Positions 21,343 through 33,382 of a stretch of DNA of 64,000 nt are shown piece after piece. The stretch is from Nemertoderma westbladi. Taxonomy: Eukaryota; Xenacoelomorpha; Nemertodermatida; Nemertodermatidae. The stretch spans positions 45,976 through 109,975 of the forward strand of contig JAUCBJ010004912.1 in NCBI GenBank assembly GCA_032718475.1. The letters are read 5' to 3'. The translations under genes were made by a program, and so were the position numbers. The notes under the pieces were generated by a model. That model was given only the letters and a program-made list of their open reading frames with translations. It was not told where the DNA came from and searched no databases. The first letter of the stretch is position 1; every line of letters begins with the position of its first letter.

Positions 21343-24115
21343 CGGCATGCTGCATTGCAGCTGCATTTTTAAGAATGATGTGCCGGCTTATCGACAAAAT
21401 TGCACCGCCACAACTCCCTATCACCCATGACATTTGCTAGATCATCCGCATCTTCAAGGCCAGTGTCCTTTAAGATGCGTCTCAAGAAAGTCATGGGCTG
21501 TCCACCATGCTTATTCACTCCATGAGGCTGCCAAAGTACAAGATTATGCACTGGTTGGTCCTCACGGCGAAAGCAATGTCCTGCAAAGCGGAGGCGATTT
21601 TGTTCTAGTGTCAAGCTTGGGGGAACCAATGAGACACCTCCAATGTTATATAGTGTCTGGTTGGAGATGTGTGCATTGTACTTGACACAATGAACCCGGC
21701 GTAGCATTCTTGTGAATGTGCCATCCAGAGATTTGGTGTCCTCAGCAGTTAGAGCCCAGTGGAACTACTGGTGCTCTAAATAATCGGACCTTAAGTTTCC
21801 GATTAATTCTCGGTGACTTCCAAATCCTGGAAAGCCTATTCAAGGCTGCCCATGCCTTTCCCTTACGTATTCGAAGGTCCTCCCTCACCTGACTTCCGGA
21901 TCCATGATCCCAGGTAACAGAAGTCGTCCACATGCTCAAGCATACCATCTTTTGAGCTTATGCTCATCCGATCAGAGACTTGCTGAGGACTTTCAAAGTT
22001 AACTGTCAAGATTTTGGTCTTTCTGGAGTTAATAAAAAGACCAACACTAGAAGCAGCATGTTCTAATGAGCTGAGGAGCCGTTGGGCTCCCTCTAGTGAT
22101 TCTGAGAGTACTCCTAAGTCATCAGCAAAGTCTAGATCAGTTAGGTACTTGGCAGGATTTCCTCGACTTCTGGAGCCAGTAGGTGGAGTTATCATCACCC
22201 CATCATCATTATGATGATCTAAGGTCATGCGTAGAACATAGTCAACCACAATTATGAACAAGAATGGTGCAAGTGTGTCTCCCTGGAGGACGCCCCATAA
22301 CACTTCAAATGGTTCTGTGTCACCGTCAACAGTAGACACAAATGTTGTCGAACCATCGTATACTGATCTGATTGCTGCAATAATTTCATCAGGAATCCCA
22401 TATAATGAAAGTATGCTGAACATACGTGAGCGAGAGACTGAATCAAAGGCCTTGAAGAAGTCAACAAAGATAACAGCCAGATGCCTGTCTTTTTTTTTGA
22501 TAACTCTTCAATTATCCTTCTAAGTGCCAAAATGGGCTCCATGGTCCCACGACCTTTACGGAACCCATTCTGATTTCCACGGAGCAGTCTCTCAATGGGA
22601 TCCCTGATGCGGTTTAATAGAATTCTATTGTATAGCTTTGCAGCAATTGAGATCAATGAGATTCCCCGAAAAGAACCATAGAGTGTTAGGTTGCCCTTCT
22701 TGGGAACTGGCACCAACTTATTTGTTTTCATTTCTTGTGGGACTCTTGTTGTACGGTACATGTCTACTATGATAGGATAGATGAGCTTTAAACACTCAGG
22801 TATTTTAAAGACCTCAGGGGGAACACCATCTACTCCACTGGCACGATTGGTCTTAATGCTCTTTGCAGCAGCCTTCACTTCTGCAAAGGAGATATCGCCA
22901 ATGGGAATATCTGGGAGTACAGACTCAGATACGTTTACTTCTATAAAGTTATCAGGCAATACCCTGTCATTATTGAGGAGCTTTTCAAAGTGGGCCTTCC
23001 AACCATTGAGGCGATCGGCTGGTGATTCAGCCTTAACCTTGGTGGTTGGTTGGCTTTTCCGCCCAGTAAGCAAGTTGATCGATTTCCATGCCTGGGATGA
23101 TTGCCTGCTGTCGCCAGCATCATTGATGGCATCAACCTGTTGGTTTATTAGCTCCTGTAGATTAACAGAGTACTGCCTGTTCATGTTCAGTGACCTAGAT
23201 GTAGCCTTAACTGCATTCTTGGCCGCTCTAGTCTGTTTGAGTCGGGACTCTTTCTGCGCCTTATATAGGTCATTTCGGCACTTCTGGATTTTGTTGTCAG
23301 TCCAGGGGGCCCTTTTCCTGTTTCGAGGGTATACAGGAACTGTTTCTGCAGCTCCTAACTTAACTGCTTCTGTGAAGGCAGTATAGCCCTCGCAGTGATC
23401 TGCCGCCTCAGAGGCAAGAACCTCACACCTGTTCAGCTGTAGAGTGAAGCTGGATCTCACACTTGGCTGTTGCAACAGAGAGGACCAGTCATGCCGCGGC
23501 AAGGCAGATTTTGTTGTTCTGCTAGCACGAGACTAAGTCTTACCTTGGCCACAATAAGGCGGTGATCACTGGAGAAGGGTCGAAGTGTAAATGCATTACA
23601 GTCTTGTATAGAGCTCCTGTACTTCCTACGAAACAGAATATGGTCTATCTGGGACTTGTGACCACTGGGTCCACTATGAGTCCATAGCTTTCCAGTTCGC
23701 TTCTTGAACTGGGTTCCAGCCGAAAACAATCCATTTCCAGAAATGGCCAAATCCATTTCCATTGGGCTGTTGCAACAAAGTCGTGGCAAGGTAGATTTCG
23801 TAATTCTACTTGCGCTGAGGCTAAGTCTTACCTTGGTCACAATAAGGCGGTGATCACTGGAGAAAGGTCGAAGTGTAAATGCATTACAGTCTTGTACAGA
23901 ATAGAGCTCATGTATTTCCTACGAAACAGAATATGATCTATCTGGGACTTGTGACCACTTGAGATGCTATGAGATGTAGATAAGTGATGTAGACTTGCAT
24001 TCAAGTTACCTAGGAAAATTAAGAATGCATGCTGATCGATTTCATCAGTAGCTGCTTCCTGCTTGTAGATTGTTTTCCTTTTCAGAGTAGGCAGACGTAC
24101 ATTCGTCACCATCCA
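21343..24115 (-). mobile_element. LINE-A non-LTR retrotransposon, most complete copy
   Basis: A 2.8-kb minus-strand element holds endonuclease C-terminus, RT and a C-terminal domain in order. The 5' end is truncated inside the endonuclease at about 24115 and the 3' tail is near 21343. Fragments of the same family occur at 588-1489/5766-5850, 16325-16530, 20925-21335 and 48955-49110. The domain text looks RTE/CR1-like, but I cannot fix the clade. Confidence 0.85.
21369..24112 (-). pseudogene. LINE-A endonuclease-reverse transcriptase polyprotein, frameshifted
   Basis: Order from the N-terminus: APE endonuclease end (SQIDHILFRRKY, SSDHRLIVAKVRLSL at about 23820-24000, and again at 23460-23640 because of an internal duplication), a Lys/Arg-rich linker, then RT. 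RT motifs include KTNRASGVDGVPPEV (22860), LISIAAKLYNRILLNRI (22640), NQNGFRKGRGT (22560), GVLQGDTLAPFLFIIV (22280) and the catalytic box FADD at about 22130. The C-terminal part carries LRFAGHCFRRED and a final ELWRCNFVDKP. The frame shifts at an A/T run at 22489-22498 and again near 21885. One or two indels separate this from an intact polyprotein. Confidence 0.85.
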
Positions 24116-24249
24116 TTTCCATCAAGTCATAATAATAATAAAAGCAAATTCAAGTGATAGTAAAATCATTCTCAAAGTGTAAGAAACATTACTATTAGGT
24201 AGGTCGATATGATATGTATGGTATGGTGCCAGATAGTGCTTTCAATGCA

Positions 24250-24480
24250 GACGAAAATTGATCCCTCTCCAGGGGAAAATCGACGCAAATAACAGCTGAT
24301 TACTCTCAAAACAGCTGATTACGCTCTTAAAAATGTTCTATTGAGATTCGTTTATTGTTTTGTTTAGAATAACGTGCCACTGTAAACTGCCCCTTTCTCT
24401 AAATTGATAATTTAACATTATTAAGACAAAATAATAATTCGCCGAAATAGGATTTGTGTCCCACCCCCAAGTCTCGACGG
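24250..24480. mobile_element. Degenerate relative of the poly-G/poly-C TIR element with core repeat
   Basis: It shares CCCTCTCCAGGGGAAAATCG, ACGCAAATAACAGCTGATTA, the core at about 24350-24405 and the right end GGATTTGTGTCCCACCCCC with 14463-14737. The terminal G/C runs are reduced. Confidence 0.7.
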
Positions 24481-25550
24481 TGCATAGTCTGATGTTCCTG
24501 TCTGTTGCAAAACTAATACCTTAGCAGAATTTATTAGAGTGAGTTAACTATTAACTGTAGGTCTCGATAAAGGCTCGAGATACTTAAAAATTCACATTTC
24601 TATTAAACAATATTCCCCAAGTCACGATAGGATGTTGACTAACAGTCGAAGGTTATAGCTATGCCTCGTGTGTTACATTTAATCTCTCAAAACTCTGGTA
24701 AGTTAAACTAGGGAAAACTGCATTATAGTTATACTGTAAATTAAATTCTTATTAAATTGTAGTACTTGGTCTGTTGCTATGGTAACGTGGACTGTAAATT
24801 TCAACCGAATGTGTACAATATGACGGGAAGTATCACCATGCTACTGAGCTGTAGTGACATTTTTAAATAATTACAAATATGGGAGCAAATAGTTGAGTAA
24901 AGGTAGGCCTACACGAATTCTCAATTTAAACTTAATGTTTTGATGCTTGTGTAAATTACTCTGGTCCAAATAATGGGCCTGTGTCTGCGACATTAGAAGC
25001 TATTTGATTTTATATTGCCCTTGATGTGTTCCTAAAAAATCAAACTTACTTATACTTACTAATACTTACATAACATCTATGAAAGTTGTGTGATGGGTTT
25101 TTTAATTTTTAAAACTGTTTGTTGAATTTCACAGGAAAAGGAAAGGTGAGGCAAACAATTAATAATTTGAATTTCATAAATCTGTTGCTATGGCGGTTAC
25201 TAGGGCCGGGTTGGCGGACTTCAAGGGAATTTCGGAAATTTTCTTCTTTACCAAAGTGTTTATAATAGTTGCAGGACAACATTGATGCATTTTGATTAAC
25301 TTTCTACATACACAGATTAAGAGACGAGATTCACTAACATTCACCATTAACTTGTACCCTAAAATCGAAAAAAACCCATTTTTGAGCAAAAAATCTTGAA
25401 GCCCAAAAAAGGCATTTACAGTAGATCAAAAATTCAGAGGTGGCATCCGGCCTAGCCGGATTCGCCATGTCTTGAAGTACAAAAATCAGGTGGATGCCAA
25501 CCATTAACAAAAAATGCCATCTAAACTTAATTTTCGGGAGTTGTCAGGTA
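24481..25550. other. Intergenic sequence, no gene seen
   Basis: AT-rich. The single minus ORF of 71 codons at 25174-25389 has no recognised feature. Confidence 0.4.
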
Positions 25551-25554
25551 GACT

Positions 25555-26180
25555 ATTTAGTGTCTGCAAGACGCAAGATATGTAGTTAAGCGGCTCTCTA
25601 GTTACGTAATAAATATTCGAGAACACTAAATTATTTAACATTGAGGAAGGCAGCATCGGGAGTTGAAAAATACTACAGTTCAATTTAGTAACACTAGATG
25701 GCTCTATCTTTTATCAAGCATGGATAACTGTAGTATCGGCAAATACTACAGTTCAATTTAGTAACACTAGATGGCTCTATCTTTTATCAAGCATGGATAA
25801 CTGTAGTATCGGCAAATACTACAGTTCAATTTAGTAACACTAGATGGCTCTATCTTTTATCAAGCATGGATAACTGTAGTATCGGCAAATACTGTACAGT
25901 TCAATTTAGTAACACTAGATGGCTCTATCTTTTATCAAGCATGGATAACAACTGTAGTATCGGCAAATACTACAGTTCAATTTAGTAACAATAGATGGCT
26001 CTATCTTTTATAAATAATTAAGAAACAAAAAGTACCAATTTAAGAATAAAAAAATTACTGCATGTATTACATGGGGAAAAAATTAGAACAGTGTTTGCAA
26101 TATTATCTCGACCCTTTGACCTCGCTGGCGATAGGTAAATAAAATACCTCGAGAATAGTGAAGAAAAATCTCTACTTTTT
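25555..26180. repeat. Dispersed repeat family with five 73-bp units
   Basis: Units start at 25668, 25741, 25814, 25887 and 25965, giving periods 73, 73, 73 and 78. Each begins ATACTACAGTT and ends AACTGTAGTAT, so every unit is bounded by inverted repeats. Flanks (TTTAGTGTCTGCAAGACG before, CTCGACCCTTTGACCTCG after) recur at 53275-53870, which carries a single degenerate unit. Confidence 0.85.
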
Positions 26181-26454
26181 TCCCATTTTTCCCATTATAA
26201 TAAATAAATATTTCTTTAATATAAAATGTTAAAACAGTTCATTTAATTAAACCACCCATATTTCTCACCCGCCTAATACACATGCACAACCCGACGCAAA
26301 CACCAAAACAAGCAAGCAAGCCAACAGTCGGCCGAAGCCGTGTGCGACCCGAGGGCTCCCATTCCAATGGCCACTACCGAAGTACTCCTCTCTTATATCG
26401 AACCCTTGTTTCACTCCCAGTAATTCAACCCAAATGGTTGAAGACTGAATGGAC

Positions 26455-26640
26455 CCTGATGGGGCTGATGTCGTCGCGTTACGGCTAATGTCGCGTTACG
26501 GCTAATTTTTTGAGAGATTAGCCGTAACGTGACTTTCCGCAACGCGACATTAGCCGTACCGCCACTGCGCCATGGGGCTCGAACCAACAACCAAAAGATT
26601 ATAAGCACGGCGCTCAACCAACTGACCTAATCCAGGATGG
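26455..26640 (-). other. tRNA-like (SINE-type) sequence with adjoining hairpin
   Basis: On the minus strand TTAGGTCAGTTGGTTGAGCG fits the tRNA A-box and D-arm, CTTATAA sits at the anticodon-loop position, and GGTTCGAGCCCC fits the B-box. Acceptor and anticodon stems do not pair well, so it is a tRNA-derived SINE head or a dead tRNA copy rather than a working gene. It runs into the GCGTTACGGCTAAT hairpin (26476-26560) also seen at 14987. Confidence 0.55.
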
Positions 26641-26784
26641 TGTACTGCAAGCGACACATTGGCTCCATTTACAAAGTACTCATGATGGATATGAGGACAG
26701 CGACAACTGGTGAAGGTCTTGGGTTCACACTACAAGAACACAGCAGATATCCGGGCATAGACACCGCCATTGTAGATGATATCG

Positions 26785-27468
26785 TACTTTCTAATACTGC
26801 TTTCTGCAGTGCTTTCTACAGTAAGTAAGTAGTGCTTTCTAATACTGCTTTCTGCAGTGCTTTCTACAGTACAGTAAGTAAGTAGTGCTTTCGAATACTG
26901 CTTTCTGCAGTGCTTTCTACAGTAAAGTAAGTAGTGCTTTCGAATACTGCTTTCTGCAGTGCTTTCTAGAGTACAGTAAGTAAGTAGTGCTTTCGAATAC
27001 TGCTTTCTGCAGTGCTTTCTACAGTACAGTAAGTAAGTAGTGCTTTCTAATACTGCTTTCTGCAGTGCTTTCTACAGTAAAGTAAGTAGTGCTTTCTAAT
27101 ACTGCTTTCTGCAGTGCTTTCTACTGTACAATAAGTAAGTGGTGCTTTCTAATACTGCTTTCTGCAGTGCTTTCTACAGTACAATAAGTAAGTAGTGCTT
27201 TCTAATACTGATTTCTGCAGTGCTTTCTACAGTAAAGTAAGTAGTGCTTTCTAATACTGCTTTCTGCAGTGCTTTCTACTGTACAGTAAGTAAGTAGTGC
27301 TTTCGAATACTGCTTTCTGCAGTGCTTTCTACAGTACAGTAAGTAAGTAGTGCTTTCTAATACTGCTTTCTGCAGTGCTTTCTACAGTAAAGTAAGTAGT
27401 GCTTTCTAATACTGCTTTCTGCAGTGCTTTCTACTGTACAATAAGTAAGTAGTGCTTTCTAATACTCT
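26785..27468. repeat. ~53-bp tandem array (CTTTCTGCAGTGCTTTCTAC)
   Basis: About 13 units of 48-57 bp contain AGTAGTGCTTTCTAATACTG then CTTTCTGCAGTGCTTTCTAC, with variable CAGTAAGTAAGTA linkers. The array is non-coding. Confidence 0.9.
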
Positions 27469-29184
27469 AGCAGATGCATAACTTCTACTGAACAAAGTGG
27501 AAAGGGCTGCTAATGAGATTAAAATTCATACTGCGTTTTCTACCAAAACCGAACACTTTTAATGTTATTGGAAACGACCAGCGATAAATTAGTCAACTGG
27601 AGAATGTTTACGACTTACAGAACCATGGATCCTGGATAGGAAACGGAACCGGGGTTGATATCCCGCTTGAGCGGTCGACAACAAAACAGTAAGTACATTT
27701 AGGAGATGTATATAATAGTTCAGGAGCCTACCTATCGTAGTACGCTAAAATTAGTGATATTTCTCTATAATTTTTTCATCTTGAAGAGTTGTCTTTCATC
27801 TGTAACGTGGTTCAGGCGCACACACTACTATTAAGAAAAACGCCCAGTATAAAACTACTGTACAGTAAGTTAAGGATATCCAAAAATGTTGCAGGTGTTA
27901 AGAAGAAGATAATATATATATATACTTGCCTACTAGGCTTATGTGCAATAGAAATTCGATTGCCGGTTTGGTCGGGTTAACAGGAAAACACGCTGATTTG
28001 CTTGTGGGGCGAGCCACGAAGTCTAGGTGAGCCTTAGCGTAGCCGGTATAACTAGTGGACCGTGTGTGATCGTCTTCTTAGTCGTCGTTGGAAATGGTTG
28101 AACTTTAAGTCGGTCAGTCATTGATAAAAATGAACCAAAATTGTTATGTTACATGTCATCTATAAAAAGTTTAGAAATTCTCCACTCAGAGAGACTGCTA
28201 TAGTTCCTTTGCGGGCTGCTAGGGGGAGTTACCATGTCCACTAATTTTATTGCTACACAAATGCTCATCAAGGCTTTGTGCTGCGCGAAGCCCCCCACTC
28301 TTGCACGTTCTTTAAATATATAGGCCTATGTATAAAGTATATAGGTCCACTGTAAATACTAAAAGAACCAATATGCAATATACATTCATACAATAGTAGT
28401 ATTATTAAATTAAAATGGAGCAAATTCACGTAGATAACAGTAAATTATACTCCATTATAATAGAAAAAACATGAAACACGTTAAAAGATATAACGAATCT
28501 ATCGGCATATGCAATGCATGCTAAACTGTACGTTAAGTATTGTGATGCGATTCTCATTATATTAAATTGAGATTCTTTAAAATAATGGTAGATACTAGAA
28601 AATATTGACTTTAATTTAAGTCTAACGTTTAATAAATAATTCTTCTTTCTGGTGAAAAGTTTTGAATGGTTCTAGCAGTCCAAATTTGTAAGCGAATGCC
28701 TGCCTATCTGAATAATATCCTTACAAGGAGTGGTACTGTAGTGTTCGTAGTAATGCGATTTAATTGTACTGTTATGTTATGATGAGAATCGCCAGCTGCA
28801 TCTCCGGCTGTGTATTAAACAAGTACTGTACACTGTATTCCCGGTTACATCCGTCGTCTTTAAGAATCGATGCGACAAGTAAGCCTAATATTTACTAGTA
28901 GTGTAGATTAAAGTACGGGTCATTTACATTGCTTTATTTACGTACATATGTTACTACTTATTCAACACAGTTTTTCAAAATCGATAAATAATATTTCCCA
29001 GTAAGCCTACAGTATTATGCATTAAAGGAGTTAGAATACTGCAGTTGTAAGCAAGTGATTGATTGGAATCTCACCTCATATGAAAGTTCAATGTACGACC
29101 TTGTGTGTTATTAAAAAGAAATGTCGTTACAAAAAAGGTAAAGCAATAAATGTAAACTTAAAATATTCAAATGTTTCAAAATTT
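27469..29184. other. Intergenic sequence, no gene seen
   Basis: AT-rich. A CTGCTAGGGGGAG motif at about 28217, with the preceding AGTTTAGAAATTCTCCACTC text, matches the repeat at 49795-50012. Nothing coding is recognised. Confidence 0.4.
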
Positions 29185-29690
29185 AATTTTACACGATGTT
29201 CTGGAACATTTTGTTTAAGTATGAATAGCTACGCAATGGATATATTGGATAGGAATACCGCTGTTGCCAACCAACTTATAAAATAAATAAGAAGAAGTTA
29301 GTAAGATTAAGTAAGTTAATAATAATAATAAGAATTTTGTGTATTTATTAAATAGAATAAATGGCCTGCAGCTAACAATACTTCTTGCAATATTTGAACG
29401 CGTATATCTCAGTTGTTTCTAAACGAAATTCAGATATTGTTAAATTTTTGGAATCCTTGTTGCAACGACAGCTTTCTAATGATATGATAAAGTTACGACT
29501 AATGTGAAGAATGTCCACGACACGGAGGGTGCGTTTTCGAAAAAGACACTTTTATAATACGCTTATAAAAAAATTTAAAGGCAAAATCGAAAATTCCGGC
29601 TTCTTGGGGTCATCGACGGTGAGTGGAACTAGTTATGTTTCAAATTTCAAGCAATATGATAAAGATTTGTAGAAAAATTTATTTTAATTT
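29185..29690. mobile_element. Diverged foldback family A copy
   Basis: TTCTGGAACATTTTGTTTA, AATAGCTACGCAA, GAACGCGTATATCTCAGTTG, ACGAAATTCAGAT and TTTCAAGCAATATGATAAAG follow the order of the A-family interior and right arm. It lacks a matching left end and abuts LINE-B. Confidence 0.5.
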
Positions 29691-29704
29691 TTAATTTTAA
29701 GGTC

Positions 29705-31310
29705 ATTTCAAGCGACCTCATATCGTCCCATTGCATCCATTCCTATACTGGCTAAGATCATGGAACAGCTGATCCTCTCTATCTCGTTAACCAAAGTTTT
29801 ACATCCCAGCGACTCGCAATACGCATACCAAAAAGGCATGGGGACAGACTTGGTTATTGGAGCTATCCTTGAACTGCTACAATACTATAGAAGGGGGGAT
29901 TCATCGGTTTATGTGACCCAGATGGATATTTCGGCGGCCTTCGATACAGTTGATATACATAAGCTGCTTAGCAAATTAATCAGTGAAACACCTATTAATC
30001 CATTTATAGCGAGGTTATTACTATATTACTATAGTAACACCAAAGCATTCATCAAAATAAACAACAAACTCGATACTGTGGGTATAAATCTCTACAAAGG
30101 ATTGAGACAGGGATCACTGATTTCACCACCATTATTCAATTTCTATATCCAACAGGTCATGGAAAAGGCACATAATAACAACCTCGGCTGTAAGATCTTC
30201 CATATTCCCCCCGGCAGCTTCTCATATGCGGACGATATTCTGCTCATTAGCACAACTGCCTCAGCTGCTGAAAAAATGTGTGACGGGATTATCGCCTCGC
30301 TTCGTGATCTCAGCCTAAATATTGATCCAGACAAATCAAATTGGATGGTAATCGCAGGAAAAAAGGGAGCAGCTACCGCAAAGTCTCTAAAAATAAGCGG
30401 AACTGAAATGAAGCCATCGAATCATATTAAATTTCTGGGGTTTAAAATCTCACCAACAGGTAAACATTTATCTGAGATCATCAAATCAATTGCAATACCT
30501 TCCGAGATATTCCACAACTTTAGATGGACTGCACAAAGATATAACGTTGAAACAGTAGCCAAGTTATGGAGATCTCTAGCATTACCATCAATTCTATACA
30601 AAACAACATATCACTTTGGCGCATTATCAACATCTGAGCTACTGTCAGCAGACGCCTACCATAGAAAAGTGTTACGCGGTTTAATTCATGTAGGAAATTA
30701 CGTGTCCAATGGTACACTGCTTAACCTATACCGCACCGATGACATATCAAACTCAGCTTACCGGCAATGCTTGGGAACCATGCTGCGTTTCGATTAGATC
30801 TCCAAACACTCATATCCAGCAGTGCATAAGGATAGCGGTCCAACTCAACTCCATTGATCCTAAAGGTGCGCAATATTGTGGGATTGGTAGCACCAACAAC
30901 AATGCCAGGCTACACTATAGTCTCCCAGAAGTTAGCTCTCTCATGAACTACACCTATAACCGCAATCAACTATTTGCAAGGCTGAACTCTGGACAACCGA
31001 ACTGTACAGACAAGGACCACGCGGAGTTCATATCGAACTGTTATAATCTATCAAACACTAGCTTTACCATCAAACACAAAACGAATAATAGACTACTACG
31101 GAATTTAGTTGAATACATGGCTCGCCCCTAGGATTTCTGCTATTTTATTGTTTGATTTGGTGAACTGATGCTATTAACGGTGTTATAATTAACGGCCTAG
31201 TTGTGATCTGTGATCACAATTTTTACTTTCAATCATATTGTAGTGCAGTTGGATATATATTTTTATCTTTTAACAGTTTTAATTAATATAAATGCCGGCT
31301 AGAGTGGTGT
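29705..31310 (+). mobile_element. LINE-B non-LTR retrotransposon, 5'-truncated
   Basis: The element starts within RT (SYRPIASIPILAKIMEQL at about 29718-29770) and runs to a short AATAATAATAA tail at about 31310-31330. It is a 1.6-kb copy in plus orientation. Confidence 0.8.
29760..31131 (+). pseudogene. LINE-B reverse transcriptase and C-terminal domain
   Basis: The first frame (29760-30797) has RT motifs in order: YAYQKGMGTDLVI, QMDISAAFDTVD (catalytic Asp), GLRQGSLISPPLFNFYI, SYADDILLIS (catalytic YADD) and FLGFKISPTG. The frame shifts near 30790 into a second one that ends at 31131 with RLLRNLVEYMARP. The N-terminal endonuclease and early RT are missing. Catalytic residues are intact, so the copy is recent or under-mutated, but it is truncated and frameshifted. 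It would reverse-transcribe its own RNA at a nicked target. Confidence 0.82.
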
Positions 31311-31329
31311 ACCCGAAATAATAATAATA

Positions 31330-32058
31330 AAATACATACAAGTAATCACAGGCAAAAATAAAGTGTTCACAATATATATACCATCTTTACCGCATGATTT
31401 ACTAAGTTTAAGCTCCCCAACAGCATCAATAACATCATCTACCGCTACCGTGACTATCATATCACCACTAAACTCTGTACCGGTAAGTTTGCTCATGACA
31501 TGTTTCATAGTTAAATTATCTTTCGAGTTATCACCGGCGTTAAAAATGTTTCTATAGTGGTTTGCCCAAAAATTGGAAATATTTTCTTTGCCAATGACAC
31601 CGTCTATTGTAGTCGCAACTGGCACCTTACTGTTGTTGTCCTTTTTGATATTTTTCCAAAAATCGTCAAAACCGTTAGAAGAACGAATAAAAGATTCAGC
31701 AAATTTGTCACATTTAGATTTTTCTACATTTCGTTTTACTTTTATTTTTTTATTTTTTATTTATTTTTTATTTTCGTTTTACTTCACGGAACATTATTTT
31801 AAAACGCATTTTAGCCAGGTGGATATCACCTTTGCGTGGGCTGCCTGCGCCTCGCCATATTAAAAAAGCTAACCGCGCCTGACCGACCATGTAAGTCACT
31901 AACTGCATCATTCCAACCAGGAATTTCATTCCACTACCTGGTTTTACTACCTGGTTTACTATGTGGGAACACATTACCATATGCACAGTTAATGCAATCA
32001 ACAATGTTGGAGTAAAATTCTGATAACTCATCACAATGTTTTTTACATTTTGCGTTCT
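31330..32058 (-). mobile_element. LINE-B fragment: linker and early RT, minus strand
   Basis: Minus-strand text reads CDELSEFYSNIVDCIN, a linker with WRGAGSPRKGDIHLAK and MRFKIMFREVKRK (typical between endonuclease and RT of LINEs), NISNFWANHYRNIFN and LSKSCGKDGI (RT start). One or two frameshifts occur. It continues in the endonuclease fragment at 46870-47335; the 14.8 kb between them are later insertions. Confidence 0.78.
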
Positions 32059-32064
32059 TACAAC

Positions 32065-33382
32065 GCCAGAAGTGGAATAATAGCGATATAGCGAGTGCCT
32101 CCAACTCGCAAGGAAGCCATGTATGTTGGTGGGCCTTGAGCTTGCAGGAATAAAACCCGGCGAGGAGTAATTCTTTGGAACGTTTCGCGTAGAGGACTGC
32201 ACCTAGACCATCGATGGACGAGGCGGCGTCGGTGACAAGGAAGAGTTCGTCGGTAGGACGCGGGATCGTTACTGACCTGCAGGATTGTAGGGCGGCTTGG
32301 GATCGTCGAAATGTAGACTCGAGATCGGGAGTCCAAGCGACAGGGTCGCCGGCCTTGGGGGTAAGGAGGGCCTCGAGCGGAGAGATAAGGGCAGAACACC
32401 GGGGGAGTACGCGGGAGAGAACCTTGTAGGAACCGAGGAACGACTGTAGGTCGCGGACGGTGGATGGTGTAGGACAGTGGGATAAGGCGGCTGTGATATG
32501 TGGGGAAGCAGATAAGGAACCGCTAGACCATACCCAACCAAGGATGGTGGTAGTTTGGGGGCAAATGATGGTTTTCTTTGGGGACAAACGCAACCCGGCA
32601 AGGCGTAGGGCGCGGAGGAGGGCGGCGAAATTGAGGAGTTCGGGGATGGTATCGCCACCGCAGTAGATATCATCGGCGAGTTTGACGACGGATCCCTGGA
32701 CGAGAAGATCGCCGAGGACGCGAGACATCAACTCCTCGAGAGCCGTTTCGCTGCCGGGCATGCCCATGGCACAGCGGCGGTAGACACGGACACCACGAAA
32801 TGGTGTGGATACGCCGCAGAAACGCATGGAGTTGCGATGGAGTGGGATTTGGTAAAAGGCGCTCGTGAGGTCTGCCTTAACGAGGAACTTGAACCGACCC
32901 AGGGCTCGAATGGTGGATTCGACATCTGGGAGGAGTGCGGGTTGGGGCTTAGAATACTGGGCGATCTCTGTGAATGCCGTAACGAGCCGAGTTCCTCCAT
33001 TGGGTTTAGTGACAAGGAAGCTTGGGTTCAAGTACTCTATGGTGACACCAGCTAGTTCTGGGCGAATGAAGACGCCAAGACGCTCGAGAGAGTCAAACTT
33101 CTCCTGTAGTTCAACGAGTCGGTCACGGGAGTATTGCGGTACACGACCCTTACGTTGAGGTGGCAACATAGGGGTCACGTTGACGACAGCTTCGAATGGG
33201 CCGGCAGACCCATTGTATCCGGGGTACGTGGGATCAAAGACGTCAGAAAATTCCTCGAGTAGATCGTGGAAGGCAGCACGCTCACGGTAAGAGAGGATGC
33301 CCTGTGGGTCGATCTGGACTGCCTTAATAGGTGGAGGGTCATGGGAGACAAGGGGGCAAGGGACAGGGTAAGGACTGTTCAA
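32065..33382 (-). pseudogene. Gypsy-3 reverse transcriptase and RNase H (3'-truncated pol)
   Basis: The frame overlaps the end of gag by 44 bp in another frame, as in elements that use frameshifting. Motifs: LPPQRKGRVPQYS, NPSFLVTKPNGGTRLVTAF, LVKADLTSAFYQIPL (catalytic Asp), KLADDIYCGGD (catalytic box LADD instead of YxDD), ILGWVWSSGSLSASP, FLGSYKVLSRVLP, then RNase H with LVTDAASSIDGLGAVLY and ELEALAISLLFHFWR. After FHFWR the frame passes into LINE-B sequence; RNase H is cut short and integrase is absent. RT itself looks complete. Confidence 0.85.

Noticed and set aside
26560-26640. Functional tRNA gene
   Set aside because: A- and B-box text is present, but acceptor and anticodon stems do not pair.
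29705-32058. Classic twin-priming inversion of one LINE-B
   Set aside because: The inverted 5' piece lies after, not before, the 3' piece.
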